A stretch of DNA of 64,000 nucleotides from Microbacterium neungamense. Its GTDB lineage: Bacteria; Actinomycetota; Actinomycetes; Actinomycetales; Microbacteriaceae. The DNA lies in the NCBI RefSeq assembly GCF_024971095.1, contig NZ_CP069717.1, positions 1,054,001 to 1,118,000 on the forward strand, written 5' to 3'. The notes beneath the pieces are model-generated. The model did no database searches. It saw only the letters and a list, made by a program, of their open reading frames with translations, and was not told the DNA's origin. This document shows, one piece after another, positions 1 through 7,781 of the stretch. Position numbers and translations under genes: made by a program. Each line of letters starts with the position of its first letter. Positions within the stretch are counted from its first letter, which is position 1.

Positions 1-73
1 GGAGGACGGCTCCCTCGGCGACGACTCGCCCGAGAAGGACTCGCCGGCAGCGGACTCCCCGCAAGCGGACTAG
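1..73 (+). CDS. C-terminal end of an unidentified protein
   Basis: Only the last 23 codons are inside the window, ending at TAG (71-73). The frame reads a very acidic, Ser/Pro/Asp-rich tail (ending DSPQAD). Such tails are low-complexity and do not identify a family. It converges on the SIMPL-domain gene three bases away. No function can be given. Confidence 0.5.
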   Translation, partial: EDGSLGDDSPEKDSPAADSPQAD

Positions 74-76
74 CGC

Positions 77-736
77 TCAGGCAGCCCGGAAACGCGCCTC
101 CACCGTCGCTGAGACCGTGATGTCCTCGGCCTGGAACTCCATGGCGGGAGCGCCGACGGGCGACGCGGCGAAGGCGGCGCCGCGCGCCACGGCCGAGCGC
201 AGCTCGGGGCCGGAGGAGATGAGCCCGCGATCGGCGACCTCCAGCGGTGTGATGGAGGTCAGCCCGAGCGCCTGTGCGTAGGCCTCGGCGCGGGCGACCG
301 CGACGGCCACGGCCTGGGCGGCCACCGTGCGCTCCGTCTCCGCCTCGGTCTCCGGTGTGAGGTGCCAGTCCACGTGACCGACCGCCACGCCGTCCCACCC
401 CGACAGCTCTGTCGTCCACAGCGACATCTCCGAGGGGTCCACGAAGGTGGCGGTGAAGTCGACGGCCGCGCGGTAGACGGGTGCCAGCCGCTTGCCGTTC
501 GAGTTCCACGGCCGGTCCGCGCGCACGGTGAGCCGCCGGCTCGACCATTCCGCGACGCTGCCGCCCTGCAGGCGCTCGGTGATGCTGTCGCGCACGGGGG
601 CGGCGAGCGACAGCGTCCGGTCGACGACGGCGGCCCGGTCGGCACCCTCCATCGAGACGGACAGGTGGACCGTGGCGCGCTCCGGGGAGATGCGGGCGGT
701 GTGCTCGCCACGCACCGTGATGATGACCTCGCTCAT
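77..736 (-). CDS. SIMPL-domain protein (DUF541)
   Basis: This 219-residue protein starts MSEVIITVRGEHTARISPER and has the look of the SIMPL/DUF541 family (BP26/OMP28-like), which forms beta/alpha repeats of unclear function. A typical feature is the N-terminal pattern of a beta strand, then P-E-R-A-T-V. No signal peptide is visible at this start, so a cytoplasmic location is likely; family members in Gram-negatives are periplasmic. The frame is open upstream to 982, but that extension would run over ssrA (from 879) and is arginine-rich low-complexity text, so the ATG at 736 is preferred. It is transcribed away from ssrA. The function is not established in actinobacteria. Confidence 0.75.
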   Translation of the reverse strand: MSEVIITVRGEHTARISPERATVHLSVSMEGADRAAVVDRTLSLAAPVRDSITERLQGGSVAEWSSRRLTVRADRPWNSNGKRLAPVYRAAVDFTATFVDPSEMSLWTTELSGWDGVAVGHVDWHLTPETEAETERTVAAQAVAVAVARAEAYAQALGLTSITPLEVADRGLISSGPELRSAVARGAAFAASPVGAPAMEFQAEDITVSATVEARFRAA

Positions 737-878
737 GCAAGCGACTCTACGCCGAGGCCGCCGGGAGAGCCGGAATAGCTTCCGCCCGCGATCCGTTATA
801 GTCTGTGGTGCTCGGGTGCCCCGGCATCCGATCGACAACTCCACAGTGCGACAGCGGCTCCTTCGCGAGAAGGTCCAC

Positions 879-1245
879 GGGGCTGATCGGTTTCGACGGC
901 GCCTGTGAATCCACGAGAAGCGGGCCGAGGATGCAGGGTCATCTCGTGAACGCTCCCTGCAAAACAATAAGTGCCAATGCAAAGCGCACTGACTTCGCCC
1001 TCGCCGCCTGAGCGAGCCCGATAGTCCGTCAGACCGTATGTGATTCCGGTACGGATCCTGGCGTCATCTAGGAATCTCGCTGCGTGACGGCGTCCGGACG
1101 TCACGCGGGACTCTTCCCGGACTGGGCCCGTCGACTTAGGTGTCTGTGACAAAGGTCGGGGCCGAGCAGAACGTCCGCACAGACTGCGCCCGGAGAAGGC
1201 GTGGAGACTCAGCGTCGGACGGGGGTTCGATTCCCCCCAGCTCCA
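879..1245 (+). ncRNA. ssrA: tmRNA (transfer-messenger RNA)
   Basis: This RNA rescues stalled ribosomes and tags the nascent peptide for proteolysis. The 5' end GGGGCTG (879-885) pairs with CAGCTCC (1238-1244) to form the tRNA-like acceptor stem, with A1245 as discriminator; CCA is not encoded. The T-arm GGTTCGATTCC lies just before the 3' end. The tag frame runs 973-1011 and encodes ANAKRTDFALAA followed by TGA, with the classic ALAA degradation signal. The length (about 367 nt) is normal for a one-piece tmRNA. SmpB is not visible in the window. Confidence 0.95.
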
Positions 1246-1274
1246 CTGACCGCTGTCGCACGGAGTGTCAGCCG

Positions 1275-1302
1275 AGAGGCCGTCCCGCACGGGGCGGCCT
1301 CT
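1275..1302 (+). terminator. Rho-independent-type terminator of ssrA
   Basis: AGAGGCCG (1275-1282) pairs with CGGCCTCT (1295-1302). The stem is extended by a T-G wobble and CCC/GGG, with a 4-nt loop (1287-1290). It lies 30 nt after tmRNA. The following T tract is short (TTCGC), as is usual in high-GC actinobacteria. Confidence 0.8.
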
Positions 1303-1341
1303 TCGCACCTGGTGCACGGATGCCCGTGGGGCGCTGTGCGA

Positions 1342-1953
1342 TCAGTCCTCGCGGCGCGGGCGCAGGCCGTCCATGGACACCGCCAGGACCTCCTCGGCGA
1401 GCAGTTCCGGGTCGATCCGCCCGCCGGGCCGGTACCACTCGACGAGGGAGTTGATCATCCCGAAGACCAGGCGCGTGGCGGTGCCGGCGTCCAGATCGCC
1501 GCGGATCAGACCCTCGGACTGGGCATCGCGGACCAGCTGCGTCACGCGGTGATCGAAGGCGCGCCGCCGCTCCAGCGCCGCCAGTTCCACCGGGCTGTTG
1601 CCGCGCAGGCGCAGCAGGAGGGTCACCTCCGACTGCTTGTCGATGAGCACGCGGACGGCACCGCGGATCACCTCGCTGAGACGCGCCGCCGGCGTCGGCT
1701 CGCCGAGGGCATCGTCCAGGGCCTGCTCGAGTGCGCCGAGAGCGTCCTCCAGCGCGATCTCGAGCAGCTGCTCCTTGGAGTCGAAGTGATGGTAGAGCGC
1801 GGACTTGGTGACCCCGAGCCGGCGGGCCAGGTCCGCCACCGAGGTCGCATCGTAGCCCTGCTCGTTGAACAGGCCGACGGCCGTGCTCAGCACATGAGCG
1901 CGATCGTGGCCGGGACGGCCACGGCGGGCGCTGCGGGGATCGGAGAGGCTCAT
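1342..1953 (-). CDS. TetR-family transcriptional regulator
   Basis: This 203-residue repressor has an N-terminal helix-turn-helix at about residues 30-55 (TSVADLARRLGVTKSALYHH, followed by FDSKEQLLE). That is the TetR signature, followed by an all-helical ligand-binding domain. The ATG at 1953 is chosen because GGGAG lies just upstream; a TTG three codons earlier (1962) is possible. The ligand and targets are unknown. The nearest genes are ssrA (convergent) and a small membrane protein 100 bp away on the other strand, which could be divergently controlled. KLYHHF-type TetR proteins of this form often regulate fatty-acid or phenylacetate catabolism, but nothing nearby supports that. Confidence 0.85.
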   Translation of the reverse strand: MSLSDPRSARRGRPGHDRAHVLSTAVGLFNEQGYDATSVADLARRLGVTKSALYHHFDSKEQLLEIALEDALGALEQALDDALGEPTPAARLSEVIRGAVRVLIDKQSEVTLLLRLRGNSPVELAALERRRAFDHRVTQLVRDAQSEGLIRGDLDAGTATRLVFGMINSLVEWYRPGGRIDPELLAEEVLAVSMDGLRPRRED

Positions 1954-2055
1954 CGCTCCCAACCTAGCGCCGCAGCGGGACCGCCGGGATGCGCGAGGGC
2001 CGTGGCGGCGTTCCCGCTAAGCTGAGAGGGCAGCCGGATTCCAGGAGGTCTCGAC

Positions 2056-2253
2056 GTGGTCGATTTCATCGTGTTCATCATCCTGTTCCTCGGCGGGGTG
2101 TTCCTCACCGGCTTCGCGCACGGTCTCCCGGCCGCGCAGGGCGTCGTCTTCACGGCCGGCATCCTGCTGGTCAGCCTCTCCCTGGCCTGGGTGATGCGCC
2201 AGGCGGGCTCCGCCACGCGTCGCAGCGACTCGTGGTCGCGCCGCCAGCAGTGA
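2056..2253 (+). CDS. Small two-helix membrane protein
   Basis: A 65-residue protein with two hydrophobic segments (about residues 3-20 and 28-46) and a basic, Ser/Arg-rich tail. The GTG start at 2056 is supported by a strong ribosome-binding site, AGGAGG, at 2043-2048. It belongs to no family I recognise; small proteins of this kind are common and unnamed in Microbacteriaceae. It sits between a divergent TetR gene and a convergent lipoprotein gene. Confidence 0.7.
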   Translation: MVDFIVFIILFLGGVFLTGFAHGLPAAQGVVFTAGILLVSLSLAWVMRQAGSATRRSDSWSRRQQ

Positions 2254-2288
2254 CCGCACGGCGCTGAGACGGCCGACCGTTCCGCCGC

Positions 2289-2861
2289 TCAGCGCCCCTC
2301 GATGAGCAGCAGGCCCTGCTTGGTGTCGGCGAAGGTCACCCAGCCGTCGCCGAACAGGTAGGTCATCCCGTAGCCCTCGTCGTCGACGGCGATCGCGTAC
2401 TGCGGGTCCTCCGTGATGTAGACGCCGGAGGTGTCGTCGTCGCGCAGCCACCCCTCGGCGAGCAGTGTCTGCTGCGCCTCCGCGGCGGTGACGGCGTCGA
2501 TCGGCGCCCAGCCGTACATCTGCCCGTGGTCGGATGCCGTGGAGTAGTCGGACCACAGGCACAGCATCCCGCCCTCCAGCGGCGGCATCGCCCCGATCCG
2601 GAACTCCTTCTCCTTGGCGGTCCAGCCCTGCGCCGTGAGCGCCTCGACGGTCGCGGGGGAGATCAGCGTCTCGCAGGTGGGCTCCGTCGGCGGCGTGGTG
2701 GTCTCCACCGGCTCCGGAGCGGTGGTCACCGCCGGCAGGTCCTCCCGCGGCGCGGAGGACGGGCCGGAGGTCTCGCGCGCGGGCGGCGCGGCGGCGGCGC
2801 ACGCGGCCAGACCGGCCAGGAGGGCGAGGACGCCGAGGGCTGCGGGGATGCGAGCGGTCAT
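2289..2861 (-). CDS. Putative lipoprotein
   Basis: A 190-residue secreted protein. The N-terminus has a short charged start, a hydrophobic core and the lipobox LAAC (Cys at about residue 21), so it should be lipid-anchored on the outer face of the membrane. Residues 22-60 are Ala/Pro/Thr/Glu-rich linker, and the rest is a compact domain with Trp/Tyr-rich strands (for example GWAPIDAVTAAEAQ). No family is recognised. It starts 19 bp after the stop of the HisN-like phosphatase gene on the same strand, so the two are probably co-transcribed. Confidence 0.75.
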   Translation of the reverse strand: MTARIPAALGVLALLAGLAACAAAAPPARETSGPSSAPREDLPAVTTAPEPVETTTPPTEPTCETLISPATVEALTAQGWTAKEKEFRIGAMPPLEGGMLCLWSDYSTASDHGQMYGWAPIDAVTAAEAQQTLLAEGWLRDDDTSGVYITEDPQYAIAVDDEGYGMTYLFGDGWVTFADTKQGLLLIEGR

Positions 2862-2880
2862 GGGTTCGGAAAGGGCGGGG

Positions 2881-3690
2881 TCAGGCGCGCTCGGCGGCGC
2901 GGAACAGCTCGAGGAAGGCGTCGTGCAGGATGCCGTTGCTGGCCAGTGTCGAACCGGCGGCGATCGTCTCGGCCCCGTCGAACGCGGTCATCCGGCCGCC
3001 GGCCTCGCGGACGATCGCGACGGCGGCGGCGATGTCGTACTCCTTGACCCCGAACTCGGCGACCATCTCCAGCCGGCCCTCGGCGAGCATCATGTAGCTG
3101 AACACGTCGCCGTACGCCCGGTCGCGCCAGACCCGGTCCGCCAGGGCGAGCAGCTGCGGCAGCCGCCCGGCATCCGCCCACTGCCCGATGCTCTGGAAGC
3201 TGACGCTGGCGTCTTCCAGGGTGTCCACGGCGGAGACCCGCAGGCGGCGCGGCTCCGCAGCGTCCCCGGTCCACGCGCCGAGACCCTCGGCGGCCCACCA
3301 CCGGCGGCCCAGGGCGGGCATGCTGACGACGCCGAGGCGCGGCAGGCCGTCGACGGCGAGTGCGATCATCGTGCCCCACAGCGGCACGCCGCGGAGGAAG
3401 TTCGCGGTGCCGTCGATCGGGTCGATGATCCACTGCCGCTGCGCGTCCCCCTCGGTGCCGAACTCCTCGCCGAAGATGCCATCGCCCGGACGCTCGGCGG
3501 TGAGCAGGTCGCGGATCGCGCGCTCGGTCGCGAGATCCGCGTCCGTGACGTGGGAGCGGTCGGCCTTCGTGGAGATCTCGAGGTCGGCGGTGTCGAACCG
3601 CGGCAGGGACTGCGCGTCCGCGGCGTCGGCGAGACGCAGAGCCAGCGCGAGGTCGGCGTCGATGGACGTGGCGGTGGGGGAGACGGTCAC
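2881..3690 (-). CDS. hisN: Inositol-monophosphatase-family phosphatase, probable histidinol-phosphatase
   Basis: A 269-residue Mg-dependent phosphatase. The metal-binding motifs are present: EEFG near residue 70, the hallmark IDPIDGTANF near residue 90, and a C-terminal KEYDIAAA segment. In actinobacteria this subfamily (HisN) hydrolyses histidinol phosphate in histidine synthesis, but relatives act on inositol or fructose bisphosphates, so the substrate is inferred. The GTG at 3690 (TVSPTATS after the start) fits the family length. Longer readings run toward tRNA-Lys and add only Arg/Ser-rich text. Little room is left for a ribosome-binding site, so leaderless translation is possible. The lipoprotein gene follows closely. 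Confidence 0.8.
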   Translation of the reverse strand: MTVSPTATSIDADLALALRLADAADAQSLPRFDTADLEISTKADRSHVTDADLATERAIRDLLTAERPGDGIFGEEFGTEGDAQRQWIIDPIDGTANFLRGVPLWGTMIALAVDGLPRLGVVSMPALGRRWWAAEGLGAWTGDAAEPRRLRVSAVDTLEDASVSFQSIGQWADAGRLPQLLALADRVWRDRAYGDVFSYMMLAEGRLEMVAEFGVKEYDIAAAVAIVREAGGRMTAFDGAETIAAGSTLASNGILHDAFLELFRAAERA

Positions 3691-3817
3691 CCCACAGAAT
3701 ACTTGGACCGAGTCGAGAAGCCGCTGTGCCGGTGAGCGCGGACGCGCCCGGGACGCGCCTGATTTGTCGCGCACCCGGCCGACTGGTAACGTATTTCCTC
3801 GGTGCTGAGAGCACCAC

Positions 3818-3890
3818 GCACCTCTAGCTCAATCGGCAGAGCAACTGACTCTTAATCAGTGGGTTCTGGGTTCGAGTCCCAGGGGGTGCA
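3818..3890 (+). tRNA. tRNA-Lys (CTT)
   Basis: A 73-nt cloverleaf. Acceptor GCACCTC pairs with GGGGTGC. The anticodon stem ACTGA/TCAGT encloses loop CTCTTAA with anticodon CTT. The T-arm is GGTTCGAGTCC and the discriminator is A3890; CCA is not encoded. The gene marks the left boundary of the mobile island. Confidence 0.95.
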
Positions 3891-4136
3891 CCCAACGCAC
3901 AAGGCTCGAACCTTGGCCCAGAGAATCAAGGGCTGAGGTTCGGGCCTTGTCGGCGTTCGCGGCCCAGGTCAGGACGTCGGCGTTGACTTCGGGGTCCAGC
4001 AGCATCTCGAAGGGGCGCGCGTTCTCGACGCGCAGCTCGTCGTCTTCCTCGACGTAGACCTTGGTGAAGAACGCCTGGTTGCACAGGCGGCGGTTGGTGT
4101 CGTCGCAGCGGGCGTAGATGTCGGCGCAGTTCTCTA
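3856..4136 (-). pseudogene. Serine-recombinase C-terminal remnant ending inside tRNA-Lys
   Basis: The minus-strand frame reads the tail typical of large actinobacterial serine recombinases (CDDTNRRLCNQAFFTKVYV, then DDELRVENARPFEMLL and DPEVNADVLTWAA). The last residues HPLGLEPRTH and the stop codon are the reverse complement of the 3' half of tRNA-Lys, so the gene reads out of the element into the attachment site. The catalytic N-terminal domain is missing: the frame is cut at about 4136, where an insertion-sequence end begins. It is a relic of the integrase that probably placed the island here. Confidence 0.7.
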
Positions 4137-4370
4137 GGGCGTGTCTCCCAATAGGCGTACCCAGGTGAGGATGGCGCAGAGTGTGACGCCGGCGCGGTAG
4201 GTGATCGCGAGCTTGTCGAATCGGGTGGCGATGCCGCGCCATTGCTTGGCGAGAGCGAAGAATCGCTCGATCACGTTGCGGCCGCGGTAGGCGTCGCCGT
4301 CGAACCCGGGTGGTCGGCCGCCACGGCTGCCGCGGCGCTTTCGTGCGGCGATCTGGTCTCGCTTGTCGGG
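4134..4370 (-). pseudogene. IS5-family transposase C-terminal fragment
   Basis: About 78 residues of an IS5-type (IS427-like) DDE transposase: VIPDKRDQIAARKRRGSRGG, then GRPPGF, a YRGRNVIERFF segment containing the family's C-terminal Glu, and KLAITYRAGVTL. The stop TAG abuts the likely element end (GGGCGTGTCTCCC region near 4137), as is common in this family. The N-terminal two thirds are gone. The frame instead continues without a break into a cytosine methyltransferase fragment at about 4370, so this is a recombination or deletion junction, not an intact insertion. Confidence 0.7.
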
Positions 4371-4735
4371 GATGACGGCCTGTGCCGAAAGCAGCCCGCG
4401 CACGTTCTCGATGACGACCCATTCGGGGTGCAGCGCGTCGATTGCCGTTGCCATGTGCGCCCATAGGCCTGAGCGGGTGCCGGGAGTGAGGCCGGCCATC
4501 TTCCCGCAGATGATGTCCACGGGCTCGGCGGAGCTCCAGTCGATCGTCGTGATGTCGCCGAGGTTCGGGGCGTCGGGCCAGTGTTGGGCGAAGACACGTG
4601 CGACGGGCTCGTTGATTTCAGAGAACCACACCGTGTGAGCGTTGAAGACTTCCTCGACGGCGAGGTCGAGTCCGCCGTAGCCGGAGAACAGCGATCCGAC
4701 CCGTAGACGACGGTCGTCGTTCGCTTGTTCGGCTG
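4371..4735 (-). pseudogene. DNA cytosine-5 methyltransferase N-terminal fragment, catalytic motif deleted
   Basis: The minus strand reads motif I of C5 methyltransferases (SLFSGYGGLDLAVEE), then INEPVARVFAQHWPDAPNLG and DITTIDW, then the ENVRGLL segment of motif VI. Between them the frame jumps from VDIICG straight to KMAGLTPGTRSG, so the motif IV Pro-Cys-Gln loop with the catalytic Cys is missing. No in-frame start codon is evident before motif I. The 3' part is replaced by transposase sequence. The fragment cannot be an active methylase; it resembles the phage/ICE-type enzymes found beside actinobacterial relaxases. Confidence 0.65.
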
Positions 4736-4805
4736 ATGCATGAGGAGTCCGGCGGATCGGTGATCCCCGGCCGTCGTCGCGTGCGACTGATGACCGGGCT
4801 GGTCA

Positions 4806-5090
4806 CCTGTCAGGTGCTCGCGCCCGCCCGAGTTCGTCGCGCCTCAGCCCCGACCCGTTACTTTCTTCGTGACCCGTTCGGCGGCCATGCTGGGCGGTGA
4901 CGGCCTGCCGGGCCCGGCATGATTGCTGCCCCCTGTCCTCGATGATCCGGGGGGGGGTGTTGTCACCGGGCCTGGTTGGCGGTGTGTGATCGCTGATAGG
5001 GGCTGGACCCGAGCATGCTCGAGGCCGTTCGTAACGTGGATGCCGAGACGCGCCGCCGCGGACGCCGTCACGAGTGAAGCGGAGGACGAA
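4806..5090 (+). ncRNA. Noncoding left end of IS110 element, putative bridge RNA region
   Basis: About 285 bp without a credible gene precede the IS110 recombinase start, while only a few bases follow its stop. Elements of the IS110 group carry their guide (bridge) RNA in such a long left end. The stretch has several GC-rich inverted segments, for example around 4885-4920 (repeated GGGC/GCCC and GGCATG) and 4945-4990. RNA borders and loops cannot be fixed by eye, and the left element end is only approximate. Confidence 0.35.
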
Positions 5091-6308
5091 GTGGTCACCA
5101 GCATCGACAGATACGACGAGGTCGACGTGTTCGTTGGGCTCGACGTCGGCAAGGGCGAGCATCACGCGGTCGCGCTCGACCGGGAAGCCAAGCGACTATT
5201 CGACCGAGCACTCCCGAACGACGAGCGCCAATTGCGGGCGGTGATCGACCAGCTCGCCTCGCATGGCGTGGTGCTGCTGGTCGTAGATCAACCCGCGACG
5301 ATCGGTGCACTCCCGGTCGCGGTCGCGCAAGCCGCAGGTGCTCTCGTTGGTTACCTGCCGGGGTTGGCGATGCGGCGCATCGCGGATCTGCATCCCGGTG
5401 AGGCGAAGACCGACGCGAGAGACGCGGCGATCATCGCCGAAACGGCCCGCACCATGCCGCACACGCTCCGGTCGATCCAGGTCGCCGACGAGAAGGTCGC
5501 GGAGCTGAGCATGCTCTGCGGGTTCGACGACGACCTCGCCGGTCAGATCGTCCAGGTCTCCAACCGGATCAGGGGTCTGCTCACCCAAATCCACCCGGCG
5601 CTGGAACGCGTGCTCGGGCCGCGGCTGGATCACCCCGCGATCCTGGACCTGCTGCAGCGCTACCCGTCGCCGGCGGCGATGAAGACTGCGGGTGAGAAGC
5701 GGCTAGGGAACCGGCTGCTGAAGAACGCGCCCCGCAAAGGTCGTGTCTGGGCGGCAGAGATCATGACCGCGCTCGGCGAGCAGACCGTCGTGGTGACCGG
5801 CACCGACGCCGCCGCGCTGGTGCTCCCCAGGCTCGCAGAGCAGCTCCAGGCGTTGCGACGGCAGCGTGATGAGATCGCCATCGAGGTCGAGAAGATCGTC
5901 GACGCTCACCCTCTTCAACCGGTCCTGACGAGCATGCCCGGAGTCGGCGTCAGGACCGCAGCCCGGCTCCTCACCGAAGTCACCACCAAGACCTTCGCCA
6001 CTGCCGGGCACCTCGCCGCCTACGCCGGCCTCGCACCCGTGACCCGACGATCCGGCACCTCGATCCGCGGCGAGCATCCCTCCCGGCGCGGGAACAAGAT
6101 CCTGAAACGGACCATGTTCCTCTCCGCGTTCGCCGCACTCCGAGACCCCGAATCACGCGCCTACTACGACCGCAAGATCGCCCAAGGCAAACGCCACAAC
6201 CAGGCCCTCATCGCCCTAGCTCGACGCCGCTCCGACGTCCTCTACGCCATGCTCCGCGACGGCACCCTCTACCAACCGCGACCAGCCCAACCCGCCCTCG
6301 CCGCTTGA
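5091..6308 (+). CDS. IS110-family transposase (DEDD recombinase)
   Basis: A 405-residue transposase. The N-terminal RuvC-like DEDD domain starts with FVGLDVGKGEHHAVALD (first catalytic Asp) and contains AKTDARDAAIIAE. The C-terminal Transposase_20 domain has the helix-hairpin-helix TSMPGVGVRTAARLL and the Ser-bearing segment around SGTSIRGEHPSRRGNK. The GTG at 5091 follows GGAGG (5081-5085). The open frame extends upstream to 4923, but that part overlaps the expected guide-RNA region. The right end of the element is short, within about 20 bp of the stop. The gene looks intact. Confidence 0.9.
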   Translation: MVTSIDRYDEVDVFVGLDVGKGEHHAVALDREAKRLFDRALPNDERQLRAVIDQLASHGVVLLVVDQPATIGALPVAVAQAAGALVGYLPGLAMRRIADLHPGEAKTDARDAAIIAETARTMPHTLRSIQVADEKVAELSMLCGFDDDLAGQIVQVSNRIRGLLTQIHPALERVLGPRLDHPAILDLLQRYPSPAAMKTAGEKRLGNRLLKNAPRKGRVWAAEIMTALGEQTVVVTGTDAAALVLPRLAEQLQALRRQRDEIAIEVEKIVDAHPLQPVLTSMPGVGVRTAARLLTEVTTKTFATAGHLAAYAGLAPVTRRSGTSIRGEHPSRRGNKILKRTMFLSAFAALRDPESRAYYDRKIAQGKRHNQALIALARRRSDVLYAMLRDGTLYQPRPAQPALAA

Positions 6309-6360
6309 CAGAGGACATAGGGGCACCCCCCACGCTCAGAGCTCTTCGCCTCCGACCCGC

Positions 6361-6392
6361 CTCGGAGCCACCACGCCTCAGAGCCACCACGC
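6361..6392. repeat. Tandem 16-bp direct repeat, two copies
   Basis: CTCGGAGCCACCACGC (6361-6376) is followed at once by CTCAGAGCCACCACGC (6377-6392), with one mismatch. They lie in the 160-bp gap between IS110 and the relaxase start. The gap otherwise shows no gene. Iterons near a relaxase could belong to a transfer origin, but two copies are weak evidence. Confidence 0.5.
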
Positions 6393-6470
6393 CTCTTGCA
6401 GGTCGAGGTTGAGCCGGCCTCCGGCGGGCTCTCGCTCACCTCGTGATCGAGCAGAGAAAGGCGGGCGGGC

Positions 6471-7512
6471 GTGACGGTCTCGATGCGCGTGATGAGCGCG
6501 GGCGATGGATACAAGTACCTGCTGCGCAGCGTTGTCGCGGGCGACGGCGACCGCTCCCTCTCGACGCCCCTGACCCGCTACTACGCGGAGGCGGGCACGC
6601 CACCGGGCCGCTGGCTCGGCGGCGGGGTCGCCTCACTCGGCGGGATGATCGCGGAGGGCGATCCTGTCTCCGAAACCCAGCTCGAACTCCTCCTCGGCCT
6701 CGGCCGGCACCCCGTCACGGGTGCCCCGCTGGGGCTGGCGTATCCGGCCTTCAAGTCCGTGGCCGAGCGGATCGCGGAACGCACCGCCGCGCTCGATCCC
6801 GGCCTCAGCCCGGCGAGGCGTGCGGAGGCGATCGCGGCCATCGAGGCGGATGAGCAGGCCCGCGGAACCCGGCGAGCGGTTGCGGGCTACGACTTCACCT
6901 TCTCCATCCCGAAGTCCGCCTCGGTGCTCTGGGCCGTTGCGGACGCGGGCACTCAGGCACTCATCGCGGACGCGCATCACGCGGCGGTTGCGGAGGTGGT
7001 TGCGTTCATGGAACGGGAGGTTGCAACCGCGCCGTCACGGGCGCAACCGCCCGTGACGGCGCGGTTGCACAGGTCGATGTCACCGGGCTGATCGCTACCG
7101 CGTTCGATCACTACGACTCCCGGGCGGGCGACCCGCACCTGCACACGCACATCGTCATCAGCAACAAGGTGCAGACCGTCCTCGACGGCAAGTGGCGCTC
7201 ACTCGACGGCCGCCCGATGCACGCCGCGACCGTCGCCTTGTCGGAGCTGCACGAGGCCGTTTTCGCTGACCACCTCACCCGCTCATTCGGCGTGGGATGG
7301 GAGGCGCGGGACACGGGGCGGGATCGGAACCCGGCTTGGGCGATCGCCGCGGTGCCGGAGGAGCTGGTCAAGGAGTTCTCCACCCGCGCCCGGCACATCG
7401 ACGCCGAGACGGATCGCCTCATCGACCGCTACGTCTCCGAGCATGGGCGGCGCCCGTCGCCGGCGACGATCATGAAGCTCCGCGCTCAGGCCACCCTCAC
7501 CACGCGTCCCGC
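6471..7512 (+). pseudogene. MobF-type (TraA/TrwC) conjugative relaxase, frameshifted and truncated
   Basis: The relaxase nicks the transfer origin in conjugation. The first part (6471 to about 7030) has the N-terminal catalytic segment with GYKYLLRSV and DFTFSIPKSASVLWA. After a frame change at about 7030-7045 the second part resumes with VDVTGLIATAFDHYDSRAGD and the histidine triad HLHTH. The frame then runs to about 7510, where the family similarity stops at TTRP and unrelated sequence follows. Full-length relatives exceed 1000 residues, so the helicase half is lost. The frame change coincides with a perfect 20-bp inverted repeat. The start is a GTG at 6471. Confidence 0.75.
7022..7069. repeat. 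Perfect 20-bp inverted repeat inside the relaxase gene
   Basis: TGCAACCGCGCCGTCACGGG (7022-7041) is the exact reverse complement of 7050-7069, with an 8-nt loop CGCAACCG. The second arm continues the normal relaxase reading (ATARDGAVAQ). The first arm departs from the expected coding sequence and causes the frame change. Confidence 0.9.
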
Positions 7513-7580
7513 GCTGGGTGCGCGGTCGCCTCTACGCTGGTAGCGTGAAGTTGCATCCCGTTCAAGGAGGCTACGAGAAG

Positions 7581-7781
7581 GTGCCGGAAGATCACGAGGT
7601 CCTGACTGCCGAAGAGGCAGCGGCGCTCTTGCGAGGCTCCACCAAGACCGTGCTCGCGCTCGCGCGTGCCGGGTCACTACCTGGGGAGAAGGTGGGGCGC
7701 GCTTGGCGCTTCGTCAGGAGCGATGTCCTCGCGTATGTCCGGGGCTCACTACCGCAGACGGGAACGGAGCAAGATGACTGA
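7581..7781 (+). CDS. Excisionase-like helix-turn-helix DNA-binding protein
   Basis: A 66-residue protein of the MerR-like/excisionase HTH type. VLTAEEAAALLRGSTKTVLA forms the helix-turn-helix, and GRAWRFVRSDVLAYVRG is the wing and trailing helix seen in this family. The GTG at 7581 is preferred because AAGGAGG lies at 7564-7570; an upstream GTG at 7545 is possible. Its stop overlaps an 18-codon ORF that in turn overlaps the ParB-like gene, suggesting one translationally coupled operon. A likely role is DNA binding and operon or excision control, but this is inference. Confidence 0.75.
   Translation: MPEDHEVLTAEEAAALLRGSTKTVLALARAGSLPGEKVGRAWRFVRSDVLAYVRGSLPQTGTEQDD

Noticed and set aside
805..1011. 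68-codon protein gene ending in ALAA
   Set aside because: It is the tmRNA tag frame with chance upstream extension; only the last 12 codons are translated, as the tag.
1201..2025. Plus-strand gene overlapping the tmRNA end and the TetR gene
   Set aside because: Antisense of a clear TetR gene, and its start lies inside ssrA.
7022..7069. Transfer-origin hairpin or terminator
   Set aside because: It lies inside the relaxase coding region and its second arm is normal coding sequence; there is no T tract.
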